From the NCBI RefSeq assembly GCF_004005375.1, contig NZ_RZUF01000021.1:1-64000 (forward strand): a stretch of 64,000 nucleotides of DNA, written 5' to 3'. Below are positions 39,407-49,405 of this stretch, one piece after another; position 1 is the stretch's first letter; the number at the start of each line of letters is the position of its first letter. A program made the position numbers and the translations under genes. The stretch is from Rheinheimera sediminis. Its GTDB lineage: Bacteria; Pseudomonadota; Gammaproteobacteria; Enterobacterales; Alteromonadaceae. Under the pieces are notes generated by a model. It searched no databases. It was not told where the DNA came from and saw only the letters and a list, made by a program, of their open reading frames with translations.

Positions 39407-41974
39407 TCATTGAGTGTGTTGAGTCATCTCTGCTTTATCACAGCAGGGTGCTTCAGTTTTTTTGCAATTCCACAGATAATCCTTACCTGCTTCTGTTGGT
39501 ACATCAATCAAAGAGCTGCTGGAAAAAGAGAGTTGGGGCAGGTTTTTGTTTGTGTGTTTTAGTGGTGCTTTGATCTGTGCCTGTTGGTAGAAGGGATTGG
39601 AGTTTGTCGAATTGTCACTGGCTTGATAAAGCTTAAAGGCTGTGACTGCAGGCAAAGGCGATGCACTGCGCAGGCGTAAATTACCACCTAAGCGTGAGTG
39701 GATTTTTAGCCTACAGACTTGTCCGTTATGCCAGCTCATATCCAAAACAAAACCACCGCGCATCATCAGGCCTGTGACTCTGCCATTGGGCCATTCCTGT
39801 GGTAAAGCCGGCAGCAGATGCACAGCGCCATCATGGCTTTGCGCCAGCATTTCAGCCAAACCTGAGGTGAAGCCAAAATTACCGTCAATCTGAAAGGGTG
39901 GATGCGCGTCAAACATATTGGGATAAGTACCGCCACTTTCGGAAATCTTGCCATCTGCAGTCAGGGCAGGTTTGATTTGTTCACGCATCAGTTTAAAGGC
40001 CCGGTCACCATCCAAAAGGCGGGCCCACAGATTGATTTTCCAGTTCATCGACCAACCTGTGGACGGGTCGCCGCGCTGCTCCATTGTCACTTTGGCCGCG
40101 TTAAATAATTCAGGCGAGCGCAACGGTGATATCTGATTACCAGGATAAAGCCCATACAAGTGCGAAATATGTCGATGTTTATCTTGCGGATCGTCCCAAT
40201 CCTGTAGCCATTCCTGTAATTGATGGTGTTGTCCTATTTGCATAGGCGGCAGGCGGGATAGGATCTGCTGCCAGCCCGGGAGCAGATTTTGGTCTTGGTT
40301 GAGAATAGTGGCGGCAGCCAGGGTGTTGGAAAACAAGTCGAATAACAGCTGGTTATCCATAGTCACCCCAGCAGCGATTTTCGTGCCTGTTGCTTTAGGG
40401 GCATTTTCCGGTGACATGGAAGGGGACACAATCAGCCATTGTTTATCCGGCGATTCAATTAAAAAGTCTTCAAAAAACTGCACTGCAGCTTTCATCACAG
40501 GGTAGACCTCAGCCAAATAGGTTTTGTCGCCGCTGTATAAGTACTTTTGCCATAGATGCTGGCTTAACCAGGCGTTGCTGGTAGGCCAGGAACCCCAGCT
40601 GTAATCGACCCCTCCTGTGATACGCCAGATATCAGTGTTGTGATGCGCCATCCAACCACGGGCGCCATACATGGTTTTAGCGCTTTGCTGCCCTGTGACT
40701 GCAAGTTCTTTAATCATCTGGATAAAAGGCTGGTGTAGCTCTGTCAGTTGGGTGACTTCCGCCGGCCAGTAATTCATTTGTGCATTGATATTTAGAGTGT
40801 ATTTGCTATCCCATGGCGGGTCTTGTCTATGATTCCATAAGCCCTGTAAATTGGCCGGTTGACCACCGGGTTGTGAGGACGAAATCAGTAAATAACGGCC
40901 AAACTGAAAATACAGACTGGCCAGCTCCGGGTCGTGCCGCTGTGCGAATAAACGGATACGCTGGTCCGTCGGCTCTGCGCTAAACTCGCTATGGCCCAGA
41001 TCTAAAGTCACCCGGTCAAAATAGTGTTTATAAACCTTGCTATGGGCTAGTTTGCGGGCTGGATACTGCTGGTGCTGAAACTGTTGCTGCGCTTTGGCCA
41101 AATACTCTTGTGCACGGGAAAGCGCATTGGCGCTGATATCCTGATAGCTGACAAAGTTGGTTGCCATGGACAGAAGCAGCAGCACTGAATCGGCGTTTTG
41201 AACTTCTAATTGCTGATTGGTTTGGCTTAGGTGACCACCGCTATGTTGTGCATAAAGCAGTGAGGCTAATTGCAGCTGGCCTTTGATGCCTTCGTGATCA
41301 TTAGCCTGTACCTGCATTAACACTGTATTGGCGTTTTGCTGTGAAAAAACCGCCTTGGACGGATGGGACAAATAAGCTTTAAAGCTGAGCTTACCAGGTT
41401 TGCTGGCAGTTAATTTCACCACCACCACCTGATCGGCCAATGAGGTAAAAACTTCGCGGCTGTAGACCACATCTGCCACCTGATAGCGAGTGGTGGCGAC
41501 TGCGTTTGCCAGATCCAAATCGCGGTAATAATTCTGATACTGCGTATGAGCAGGAAACTCTAAGTGTAAGTTGCCTGCGCTTTGATAAGGCATGCCGTTA
41601 GCGCCCTGGCTGGTGATACTTTTGGCCGCCAGCGCTTCAGCACCGGCATAGTCGCCAGTGGTTATTAAACGGCGGATCTCAGGCAGTGATGAAAGTGCCG
41701 CTGTATTAATGTTGTTATGTGGGCCACCCGCCCAAAAGGTGTTTTCATTCAGCTGAATGGTTTCATCTGCTGGCTTGCCATAGACCATGGCACCTAAGCG
41801 GCCATTGCCCAAGGGCAGCGCTTCTTCCCATAAAGCAGCGGGTTGACTGTACCAAAGCTTTAAAGCTGTTGTGGCAGGCTCTGCGGAGCTGGCGAGGGCG
41901 ATACAGCTGACCAGACTCACTACACTCAATGCACCTCTGAAGCTTAGTAAAGAAAATTGCACAGTTTTGCTCAT
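39407..41974 (-). CDS. Secreted GH95-family alpha-L-fucosidase-like enzyme
   Basis: 855 residues with a signal peptide (ends near ALASSAEPA). Family hallmarks: N-terminal LKLWYSQPAALWEEALPLGNGRLGAM-type opening, QLNENTFWAGGP, an (alpha/alpha)6 barrel with PANLQGLWNHRQDPPWDSKY and NINAQMNYWP, SWGSWPTSNAW, and the GNFGFTSGLAEML block near residue 745. GH95 enzymes release alpha-1,2-linked fucose or galactose by inversion. With the GH2 enzyme it suggests use of algal or host glycans. The ATG at 41974 is preferred to the GTG one codon earlier. Confidence 0.93.
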   Translation of the reverse strand: MSKTVQFSLLSFRGALSVVSLVSCIALASSAEPATTALKLWYSQPAALWEEALPLGNGRLGAMVYGKPADETIQLNENTFWAGGPHNNINTAALSSLPEIRRLITTGDYAGAEALAAKSITSQGANGMPYQSAGNLHLEFPAHTQYQNYYRDLDLANAVATTRYQVADVVYSREVFTSLADQVVVVKLTASKPGKLSFKAYLSHPSKAVFSQQNANTVLMQVQANDHEGIKGQLQLASLLYAQHSGGHLSQTNQQLEVQNADSVLLLLSMATNFVSYQDISANALSRAQEYLAKAQQQFQHQQYPARKLAHSKVYKHYFDRVTLDLGHSEFSAEPTDQRIRLFAQRHDPELASLYFQFGRYLLISSSQPGGQPANLQGLWNHRQDPPWDSKYTLNINAQMNYWPAEVTQLTELHQPFIQMIKELAVTGQQSAKTMYGARGWMAHHNTDIWRITGGVDYSWGSWPTSNAWLSQHLWQKYLYSGDKTYLAEVYPVMKAAVQFFEDFLIESPDKQWLIVSPSMSPENAPKATGTKIAAGVTMDNQLLFDLFSNTLAAATILNQDQNLLPGWQQILSRLPPMQIGQHHQLQEWLQDWDDPQDKHRHISHLYGLYPGNQISPLRSPELFNAAKVTMEQRGDPSTGWSMNWKINLWARLLDGDRAFKLMREQIKPALTADGKISESGGTYPNMFDAHPPFQIDGNFGFTSGLAEMLAQSHDGAVHLLPALPQEWPNGRVTGLMMRGGFVLDMSWHNGQVCRLKIHSRLGGNLRLRSASPLPAVTAFKLYQASDNSTNSNPFYQQAQIKAPLKHTNKNLPQLSFSSSSLIDVPTEAGKDYLWNCKKTEAPCCDKAEMTQHTQ

Positions 41975-42216
41975 CACAGTCCGGCCCCTGAAATTCTGTT
42001 GGTACAGTCAAGTTGTGGGTATCAGGTTTAACCGCTTGATTTTGATGTGTATATAGTTTTAATCGTTAATTTAGTTAAGATTTTTTGTCGCTCTGAGCAA
42101 GGGCAGGCAGCCCTCGTACTGTGCCTGCGGTCTGTCGTGTATGGCATTCAGCGACAGCTACTCTTTGTGCTAAGATGCCGGCGTTTTTTAGCTGAGCCTT
42201 TGAATCAGGAGTTGTT

Positions 42217-43677
42217 GTGTCAGCATTATCATCTTTATACCCACAGCCTTTATGGCAATGGTTCGCGCAAATTTGTGCCATTCCACATCCGTCGAAACAC
42301 GAGCAGGCGTTAAGCCTGCATATTCAACACTGGGCGCGTGACAAAGGCTTGACTGTTGTTGAAGACAAAGTGGGCAACCTGATCATTAAAAAGCCTGCAA
42401 CACCAGGTTTTGAAAAGCGTAAAGTGGTAGTGATCCAGGCGCACCTGGATATGGTGCCGCAAAAAAATGCCGACAAAGTTCATGATTTCGCTACTGATCC
42501 TATCGAAGCTTATGTTGATGGCGACTGGGTTAAAGCCCGCGGTACTACCCTTGGTGCCGACAACGGCATAGGTATGGCGTCGGCTTTAGCTATTTTAGGC
42601 AGCGACGATATTCAGCATGGCCCGTTAGAAGTTTTGCTAACGGTAGACGAAGAAGCTGGGATGACAGGTGCTTTTGGTGTGGAATCTGGCATGCTGGATG
42701 CTGAGATTCTGATCAATACCGACTCTGAGCAGGAAGGCGAAATTTATATGGGCTGCGCCGGTGGCGTGGACGCTGAATTTACAGTGCCAGTACAATGGCA
42801 AGCTGCAGCCACTGGCGTGATCGCTGTTGATTTAAGTCTAACAGGCTTAAAAGGCGGCCACTCTGGTGTGAATATTCACTTGGGCCGCGGTAATGCCAAC
42901 AAACTTTTGGCACGTTTTTTAGCTGACCATGCAGTAGGGTTAGAGCTTGCTATCGCAGGTTTTAACGGTGGTTCGCTGCGTAATGCCATACCTCGGGAAG
43001 CGACTGTAAGTCTGACTGTTCCTGCAGCTAAGTTAAGCCAGTTACAACAGGCTGTGGCAGAGTTTGAAGCCTTGCTGCAGTTTGAATTAGCCGCTGTTGA
43101 GCCAGCATTAAAACTGAGTCTGGCTGAGGTGGTTACCCCAATTCAAGTACTGACAGCAGCAACGCAACATACCCTGATCCACTTACTGAATCTTTGCCCT
43201 AACGGCGTGATGCGGATGAGTGATGAAGTGGCAGGCGTGACTGAAACTTCACTGAATATGGGCGTGATCAGCACTAAAGATCAGAGTATTTCTGTGCTTT
43301 GTTTAATCCGCTCTTTAATTGACAGCGGCCGTGAGCAAGTGGAAAGCATGTTAACTTCACTGGCGCAGTTATCAGGCGCAGCAGTCAAATTCAGCGGTGC
43401 TTATCCTGGCTGGAAACCCAACCCGGATTCAGCAGTGATGGCGATAGTGCGTAATACCTATCAGGATATTTATCACAAAGAGCCTGTCATTATGGTGATC
43501 CACGCTGGTTTAGAATGTGGTTTGTTTAAAAAGCCTTATCCGGATATGGATATGGTATCGATAGGCCCGACTATCCGCTTCCCGCATGGTCCGGATGAAA
43601 TGGTGAATATCACTACTGTAGGTCAGTACTGGGAATTATTGCTGGCGGTGCTGGAGCGTATTCCTGAGCGAGCTTAA
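42217..43677 (+). CDS. pepD: Aminoacyl-histidine dipeptidase PepD (M20 family)
   Basis: 486 residues, the E. coli PepD length. Start is GTG with CAGGAG upstream. Metal-site motifs: IQAHLDMVPQK, LGADNGIGMA and TVDEEAGMTGAFG; the C-terminal HAGLECGLF holds another His. It is a cytosolic zinc dipeptidase that cleaves Xaa-His and many other dipeptides, which fits the peptide import suggested by the POT permease and S46 peptidase elsewhere in the window. Divergent from the fucosidase gene; own terminator. Confidence 0.95.
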   Translation: MSALSSLYPQPLWQWFAQICAIPHPSKHEQALSLHIQHWARDKGLTVVEDKVGNLIIKKPATPGFEKRKVVVIQAHLDMVPQKNADKVHDFATDPIEAYVDGDWVKARGTTLGADNGIGMASALAILGSDDIQHGPLEVLLTVDEEAGMTGAFGVESGMLDAEILINTDSEQEGEIYMGCAGGVDAEFTVPVQWQAAATGVIAVDLSLTGLKGGHSGVNIHLGRGNANKLLARFLADHAVGLELAIAGFNGGSLRNAIPREATVSLTVPAAKLSQLQQAVAEFEALLQFELAAVEPALKLSLAEVVTPIQVLTAATQHTLIHLLNLCPNGVMRMSDEVAGVTETSLNMGVISTKDQSISVLCLIRSLIDSGREQVESMLTSLAQLSGAAVKFSGAYPGWKPNPDSAVMAIVRNTYQDIYHKEPVIMVIHAGLECGLFKKPYPDMDMVSIGPTIRFPHGPDEMVNITTVGQYWELLLAVLERIPERA

Positions 43678-43700
43678 GTCAGCCAATCAGTGATCAGAAT

Positions 43701-43726
43701 AAAGGCCCCGATTTCGGGGCTTTTTT
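43701..43726 (+). terminator. Terminator of pepD
   Basis: AAAGGCCCCG-ATTT-CGGGGCTTTTTT: perfect GC stem of six pairs plus A/T pairs, 4-base loop, T-run. It begins 23 bp past the pepD stop. Confidence 0.92.
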
Positions 43727-43789
43727 CTGTCTATAATCTGACTCAGTTACTAAGTTATGGTACTTTTTGTTTTTAATAAGTAACCAGCA

Positions 43790-43835
43790 CTCGGGATAAA
43801 CCACGCCACCGAACGAGCATCTTTTTACGCCTTCC
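43790..43835 (+). repeat. Dispersed palindromic repeat, copy c (partial)
   Basis: CTCGGGATAAACCACGCCAC and GAGCATCTTTTTACGCC match the left half of copies a and b; the terminal hairpin part is missing. The rest of the 43727-44050 stretch holds no gene I can support. Confidence 0.5.
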
Positions 43836-44050
43836 AGCCCCTGTCAGGTTTTTGCCACGGCTTTGGTATTTACTGTTGCGTTTGCTGGAGCTATGGAGTT
43901 TCCTCTTATCACAACCCGTTTGCTCAGCTGTTTAGTGTAAATCAGAATCGATCTTCACTTTAAAGCCGAATATACAGTGGATAAACAAAAGTTATTATCT
44001 GCGGGTATCAGCCTTAGATGAACCCATGGATAGATAGAGTTGAGAACAAA

Positions 44051-44593
44051 ATGATTTCAAGATTAGATACAGAGAGATTAATTCTCCGGCCTTTTAAAGC
44101 TGAAGATGCACCAAGAGTTCAGCTGCTGGCCGGTGAAAAAGTTATTGCTGATATGACAGAAAACATACCTCATCCTTATCTGGATACTATGGCGGAGGAA
44201 TGGATTGGCTTGCATGAAAACTGGTATAAAAACAGAACTGCGGTTGTGTTTGCTATTGTAGTTCGGGAAACCGGCGAACTTATAGGCGCTGTCAGTATTA
44301 CGCAAGTCTCAGGGCAGGCAGGGAATCTGGGATATTGGATAGGACTGCCTTATTGGGGGCAGGGCTATTGCACTGAAGCCTCTATGCGGATCCTTGAGTT
44401 CGGTTTTAATCACTACGCTTTGTCTCGTATTGATGCAAGGCACCTTGCCGAAAACCCTGCCTCAGGCAGAGTGATCACCAAAAGTGGCTTTCAGTATGTA
44501 AGGGATGATGTTAGTGCTGAACGTGCTGTCAAACACTACAGGCTTGAAAGAGAAGAGTGGCAGAGCCTTATTGAGGCTACCGCGAACAGCTGA
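44051..44593 (+). CDS. GNAT acetyltransferase, RimJ/RimL-like
   Basis: 180 residues from the ATG at 44051. Opening ISRLDTERLILRPFKAEDAP is the RimJ/RimL group signature; YWIGLPYWGQGYCTEASM is motif A with the acetyl-CoA loop, and ENPASGRVITKSGFQYV the motif-B region. Enzymes of this group acetylate protein N-termini or small molecules such as antibiotics. An in-frame ATG at 44018 has no ribosome site. Unlinked to the next acetyltransferase gene, which is of another subgroup. Confidence 0.85.
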   Translation: MISRLDTERLILRPFKAEDAPRVQLLAGEKVIADMTENIPHPYLDTMAEEWIGLHENWYKNRTAVVFAIVVRETGELIGAVSITQVSGQAGNLGYWIGLPYWGQGYCTEASMRILEFGFNHYALSRIDARHLAENPASGRVITKSGFQYVRDDVSAERAVKHYRLEREEWQSLIEATANS

Positions 44594-44784
44594 TTATCAG
44601 GGCAGGCAAACATCGATGGAGCCATACTGCTGTAACAGGTCTATTACAGCCCGGATTGTTATCATTAGTGCTCTGATACTTTTGGTAAAGTAAAAGCTAC
44701 TTTTGGCCTAATGGGGAGCATATTTTGTGTTTACATTCTGGCGCGGATGCGCCGTGACCTTTTTCCAAAGTTTAAGGACAAACA

Positions 44785-45222
44785 ATGCAGGTATCGCTAG
44801 AGCAAATTACTAAAGAAAATTATGAAGCTGTGTGTGATCTCGATGTGACAGAAGATCAGCTGGATTATGTGGCCAGTAACATGTGGTCACTGGTCGAGGC
44901 TATGTTCAACGAGGGTTATGAAACCCGAGCCATCTGTGTGCATCAGAGGCCTGTTGGTTTTTTGATGTGGGTAAAAGAGTCCAGAGAAAAAGTGTCAATT
45001 TGGCGCTTTATGGTGGATCAACAACATCAACAACAAGGCATAGGCCGGATTGCATTACAGCTTGCACTGGAGCAGATAAAACAAAGTCCGGGCCTGCAGC
45101 AAATTGAAATTTGTTATAACCCCAAAAACCCGGTAGCCAGGGATTTTTATGCCAGCTTTGGTTTTGTTGAGGTAGGCATGGATGAAGAAGGCGAGGATAT
45201 GTTAGCTGTGATTCAGTTGTAG
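44785..45222 (+). CDS. GNAT acetyltransferase, spermidine/PaiA-like
   Basis: 145 residues. The start QVSLEQITKENYEAVCDLDV is common in spermidine N-acetyltransferase-like GNATs (PaiA, BltD). The CoA-binding loop is MVDQQHQQQGIGRIALQL, with NPKNPVARDFYASFGF near the end. A polyamine substrate is a guess from family resemblance. AAGGACAAACA precedes the ATG. Single gene. Confidence 0.83.
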   Translation: MQVSLEQITKENYEAVCDLDVTEDQLDYVASNMWSLVEAMFNEGYETRAICVHQRPVGFLMWVKESREKVSIWRFMVDQQHQQQGIGRIALQLALEQIKQSPGLQQIEICYNPKNPVARDFYASFGFVEVGMDEEGEDMLAVIQL

Positions 45223-45550
45223 CTAAGGAACGCATGCAGTCAAACTAAGGTTATTGCTTCTTTGCTGAACAGTTAAATCTCAAAGTGTCTGGTACGGCAA
45301 CGCACCGACGTTTTAGCCAGTATACCCCAGACTGGCAGTACCTCGGAATCCGCTTTGGACCAGTGTAGTGTTAGTTTTTATCACAATTTCTATTGATCCA
45401 GTTCAACCAGGCAAATTAGCTAACAGGCTATGGTGACTGTTGTGGCAGCCTTATAGCTATCTGCGTTTTTCACAACCTAGTTGTCAGGCAGGAGCGCACA
45501 AAAATCCATAACTCTGACACTTTAGAGTGCAACACAAGGCAGGGAAAATA
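45223..45550 (+). other. Intergenic stretch before the ATPase pseudogene
   Basis: No ORF, hairpin terminator or repeat copy could be supported in these 328 bases. The end (GCAGGGAAAATA before 45551) carries a weak ribosome site for the pseudogene, so its old promoter should lie here. Confidence 0.4.
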
Positions 45551-47382
45551 ATGCAAACTTCAGAATTGGATAAGCAGAAAACCAGTTGGCATACTCAGCC
45601 TGGTGAGTCGTCGCTGGCTGAATTGAACAGCTCTACTTCAGGTTTGGAGGCGCAAGAGGCGTAAGCCCGTCTTGGAAAAAATGGCCCTAATCGCTTACCT
45701 GAAGCGGCAAAACGCAATGTATTGATGAGTTTCCTGCTGTATTTCCACAATATTCTCATTTACGTTTTGCTTGGTTCTGTCTTTATTACCGCTGTGCTGG
45801 GGCATTGGATAGATACCGGAGTTATTCTGGCGGTTGTGGTTGCGAATGCCATTATGGGCTTTGTTCAGGAAGGTAAAGCAGAAAAAGCAATGGATGCAAT
45901 TCGTCAGATGCTTGCGCCTCGGGCCAATGTCATTCGGGGTGGTGAGCGTGCCGGTATTAAGGCTGAAAAGCTGGTGCCAGGTGACATAGTACTGCTTGAG
46001 GCTGGCGATAAGGTACTTGCCGATTTACGTTTGCTCAGTGTCCATGGCCTGTCAGTACAGGAAGCTATTCTGACAGGTGAGTCTGTGCCTGTGCAAAAGC
46101 AGGCAAAAGCTGTAGCAGCGGATGCTACTCTTGGTGATCGTCTCTGTATGGCATTTTCCGGAACTCTGGTTGTTGCTGGTCAGGGCAAGGGAGTTGTAGT
46201 CGCCACTGCTGGAAATACAGAGATAGGGCGGATCAGTCACCTTTTATCGGAAGTAGAAACCCTGAGCACTCCTTTGGTCAAACAAATGAGTGTCTTTGCA
46301 ACCTGGCTGACGGCGCTGATCCTTTGTATTGCGGCGCTTTTGCTACTCTATGGTTGTTTTGTGACCAACACTGCCTTCGCTGATTTGTTTATAGCTGTGA
46401 TCGGCTTGTCTGTTGCCGCTATTCCTGAAGGTTTAGCCGCCATACTGACTATTACTCTGGCCGTTGGTGTGCAGGCTATGGCTAAACGACAGGTGATAGT
46501 ACAACGACTGCCAGCCATCGAAACCCTCGGGGCTGTTTCGGTGATGTGTTCAGATAAAACCGGAACTTTAACCCGCAATAAAATGGTGGTGACTTCAGTC
46601 CTGATTTCGGAGCTCTTGTTTAGTCTGCAAGGTGAAGGTTATGCACCTGAAGGTCTGCTGTCGCTGGGCGACAGCCATGTGTCCCCTGCTGACTATGGGG
46701 TATTGGGTAAACTGGCCCAGGCGGCCGCACTGTGTAATGTCAATCTGAAAAAAGTGATTAGCTGGACGCTGCCGACCAATGCAGGTGAAGTCATGGTGAT
46801 TATTGTGGCTTTACTTTTAGGTATTGCTTTGCCGATCACGCCGGTACAGATCCTGTGGATCAATCTTATTACCGCCATTACTTTGGGCATTGCATTAGCT
46901 TTCGAACCCACTGAAGATCATACCATGCGCCGGCCGCCCCGTCCGGCAGTGAGCCTTTGTTAGGCGGTAAACTGATATGGCATATCATTTTTGTCTCATT
47001 GCTGTTCTTAGCTGGCGTTTAGGGTATTTATTATTTCGCCATAGAAAGAGGTTACTCTGTGGAGCTTGCCCGTACCTTAGCGCTTAACACCCTGGTTGCT
47101 ATGGAGATTTTTCATCTGTTTTTTATCAGAAATATCTATGGCACTTCGTTGACCTGGAAAGCAATACGTGGCACAAAAGTGGTATGAATAGCGGTTGTTG
47201 CCGTGACAGCAGCGCAGTTTGCTATTACCTATCTGCCAGCACTGCAAACTGTGTTTGCCACAGAGGCAGTGCCGTTTTTGGATGGCATATTGATATTTGC
47301 TATAGGTGTAGCCTTGTTTGCTATTGTGGAGACGGAAAAGCAGATCCGTGTGGCTATTCGTCGCAAGTTAAACACTCACTGA
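45551..47382 (+). pseudogene. Decayed P-type cation ATPase (PMR1/Ca2+-ATPase-like)
   Basis: Frames spliced by eye give a P2-type ATPase. An N-terminal cation-ATPase segment from ATG 45551 is cut by TAA at 45662 (QEA-stop-ARLGKNGPNRLPE). The frame from 45722 carries the actuator domain (LTGESVPV), PEGL in helix M4, and the phosphorylation motif SDKTGTLTRNKM. After AALCN the text jumps straight to LKKVISWTLPTNAGE, so roughly 300 residues (nucleotide-binding domain and hinge) are deleted. A frameshift follows near 46950, and the last helices continue in another frame with TAG and TGA stops. Non-functional. Confidence 0.9.
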
Positions 47383-47444
47383 CAGCTTAGCTATCCGATG
47401 CCGAGGTCTCGAACCGAGATGCTTAGCACGATAATAAATGGAGT

Positions 47445-47496
47445 AACTATGGATAATAACTATGGATAATAACTATGGAGAAAAACTATGGATAAC
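47445..47496 (+). repeat. Four 13-bp tandem repeats across the DUF2569 start
   Basis: Unit AACTATGGATAAT at 47445, 47458, 47471 (variant AACTATGGAGAAA) and 47484 (AACTATGGATAAC). Every unit contains an ATG, but 13 is not a multiple of three, so the first three ATGs lead to early stops and only the fourth (47488) opens the gene. The third unit's change to GGAG supplies the ribosome site seven bases before that ATG. Confidence 0.85.
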
Positions 47497-48003
47497 GATA
47501 AAGAGTTAAAGGGACTTGGTGGCTGGCTTATTTTGGTTGCGATAGGAGTTATCTTAGCGCCAGTCAGGTTATTGGTTACTTATATTCCAATGTATACCCA
47601 GATATTTAGCGATGGAACCTGGGAGAGGTTAACGACTGTTGGCTCCGATATGTACCTGCCACTCTGGGGGGCGTTTCTAATGGGAGAGCTTTTATACAAT
47701 TCTTTGATTGTGCTGGCCTCCTTGTATCTGATTTATTTATTCTTTTCAAAGCATTACTTATTTCCCCGTTTTTACATTGCCTTGATGATCGTGTCTTTGG
47801 TGTTTATTCCTATTGATGCCTGGTTGCTGACACAAGTGTTGCCAAATGAAAAAATGTTTGACCCGGAAACAACAAAAGAATTTGTGCGACTTTTGATTGC
47901 TGCTCTTATTTGGATCCCGTATATGCTCGTTTCAAAAAGAGTTAAAGCAACCTTTGTAGAGCATAGACCTGCGCTGCCTGTGTCACAAAATGCCGCCTTT
48001 TAA
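47488..48003 (+). CDS. DUF2569-family membrane protein
   Basis: 171 residues. KGLGGWLILVAIGVILAPVR is the typical DUF2569 opening, and four helices follow (about 11-32, 60-83, 92-112, 137-152). Family function unknown; some members sit in operons with envelope genes. The start is the fourth ATG in a tandem repeat and is fixed by the GGAG created in the third repeat unit. The next gene begins 23 bp downstream. Confidence 0.82.
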   Translation: MDNDKELKGLGGWLILVAIGVILAPVRLLVTYIPMYTQIFSDGTWERLTTVGSDMYLPLWGAFLMGELLYNSLIVLASLYLIYLFFSKHYLFPRFYIALMIVSLVFIPIDAWLLTQVLPNEKMFDPETTKEFVRLLIAALIWIPYMLVSKRVKATFVEHRPALPVSQNAAF

Positions 48004-48026
48004 TCTGTTGGTGCAGATAGGTTAAC

Positions 48027-48335
48027 ATGATGAAGCTTAGTAAAAAAATTGAACTGATAAGCTTTTGTGGGTTGCTAAGCATTGGCCTCTTTATGCTGTG
48101 GTATTTTCCGGCTCACTCAAAAGCTGGCTGGTATGCGATAGTGCTGGGGGTTGCCTTTGGCTTATTTCCAGGGCCGCAATTAAAAGCAAAGTTTGAACCC
48201 ACTCACGAAAAAACAACACAACAGCGACAAGATTCTATTGCGGCGCGGCAACACTTATTCAGTTGGTGGGCGTCGCCATTTCCCTGGGGACTGGCTGTTT
48301 TAGTGCTGGCCCTGGTGTTTGCCTTCACAGCATAA
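48027..48335 (+). CDS. Small two- to three-helix membrane protein
   Basis: 102 residues. Helices at about 9-27, 32-46 and 79-100, with a polar loop between (LKAKFEPTHEKTTQQRQD). No family recognised. It starts ATG ATG with AGGTTAAC upstream and is closely spaced between the DUF2569 and DUF2937 genes, so the three are probably one transcript of membrane proteins. Confidence 0.65.
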   Translation: MMKLSKKIELISFCGLLSIGLFMLWYFPAHSKAGWYAIVLGVAFGLFPGPQLKAKFEPTHEKTTQQRQDSIAARQHLFSWWASPFPWGLAVLVLALVFAFTA

Positions 48336-48371
48336 CTATTTCTAACCCGAACATTGGATACAGGAAGCTTA

Positions 48372-48875
48372 ATGTTGATTGCAAGACTGCTCGATAAGTT
48401 GGTTTTTGGTGCAGCGTTAATTTTAGCGCTGCAAATGCCTTTGCTGGTTGATCATTATCATCAGTATTTGTCTGGCCTTTACAGCGCCACCAAATGGCAA
48501 GTGGATGGTTATGAAGCCACGGCAAAAGCTCATCAGTTTGCTGACGTCAACGCTATGATTGATAACCACCTGAAAAACGCTGAACCCAGTGTTAGAACGG
48601 ATGCAGAACAAAAGCAGCACACTGTTCAGTTATTGCAGGACTTAACCAAGGGTATGGATATCTTTGCCGATGGCAATTTGATAGAGAAGATGATTTTTAT
48701 GCTGCACCCCGACAGAGTTCATGTGGTGAAAGAGGTGCTTCAGAATTTCAAAGTAGGTATACCGCTGAACGCAAGTGGCTTGCTGTTTGGTGTGGTGTTG
48801 GCTTTGTTATTAAATATGCTGATTATGTTGCCGTTCAGACTAATGAGCTCTGGTCGTCGTGCAGAGCAGTACTAA
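48372..48875 (+). CDS. DUF2937-family protein
   Basis: 167 residues from the ATG at 48372 (CAGGAAGC upstream). One helix near the N-terminus (LVFGAALILALQMPLLV), a long helical middle with YHQYLSGLYSATKWQVDGYE, and one C-terminal helix (SGLLFGVVLALLLNMLIML). The two-helix layout with an extracytoplasmic helical segment is that of DUF2937. Function unknown. Part of the run of small membrane genes 47.5-49.4 kb. Confidence 0.75.
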   Translation: MLIARLLDKLVFGAALILALQMPLLVDHYHQYLSGLYSATKWQVDGYEATAKAHQFADVNAMIDNHLKNAEPSVRTDAEQKQHTVQLLQDLTKGMDIFADGNLIEKMIFMLHPDRVHVVKEVLQNFKVGIPLNASGLLFGVVLALLLNMLIMLPFRLMSSGRRAEQY

Positions 48876-48949
48876 CAGCGCGTGTAACGTTGAACTAGTT
48901 TTATTTGTTGCCTGGTTACTGCCAATAAACAGACACTGAGGGGACTGCG

Positions 48950-49360
48950 ATGTCCAGAGAACTGTTGCTGCTTGTAGTGGCAGATGCGATTTTGCTGGTG
49001 CATGTGCTTTTTGTCTGTTTTATCGTCTTTGGGCTTGTGGCTATTTATCTGGGGTATTTCCTGAACTGGCTTTGGGTCAGAAACCTGGCCTTTCGGTTGC
49101 TGCATTTGTTTGCTATTGGCATAGTGGTGCTGCAATCCTGGTTGGGGGTGATTTGCCCTTTAACTATTTGGGAAATGGCACTTCGAAAAGAAGCCGGGGC
49201 TGTGACTTACTCAGGCTCTTTTATTCAGCACTGGTTACATCAGGTGCTGTTTTACACAGCGCCTGAATGGGTATTTATTCTGTTGTACAGCGCTTTTGGC
49301 TTACTGGTTTTGGCAAGCTGGTTTGTTGTTCGGCCAAAAGGCCGTAGCGGCAACTCCTGA
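48950..49360 (+). CDS. DUF2784-family membrane protein
   Basis: 136 residues with four helices. The family pattern is clear: VVADAILLVHVLFVCFIVFG, RNLAFRLLHLFAIGIVVLQSW, then CPLTIWEMALR with the conserved Cys-Pro and Trp-Glu, and the final helix. DUF2784 proteins are common in Proteobacteria; no function is known. GAGGGGACTGCG before the ATG. Confidence 0.85.
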   Translation: MSRELLLLVVADAILLVHVLFVCFIVFGLVAIYLGYFLNWLWVRNLAFRLLHLFAIGIVVLQSWLGVICPLTIWEMALRKEAGAVTYSGSFIQHWLHQVLFYTAPEWVFILLYSAFGLLVLASWFVVRPKGRSGNS

Positions 49361-49405
49361 GTTTCAGTGCATTAGGCGGCGTTGTATTATTCAAGGATGA
49401 TCAGT

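Noticed and set aside
45722-46963. Reading this 413-residue ORF as a functional small ATPase
   Set aside because: It lacks the N-terminus, nucleotide-binding domain and last helices, all of which are found as fragments in the flanking frames.
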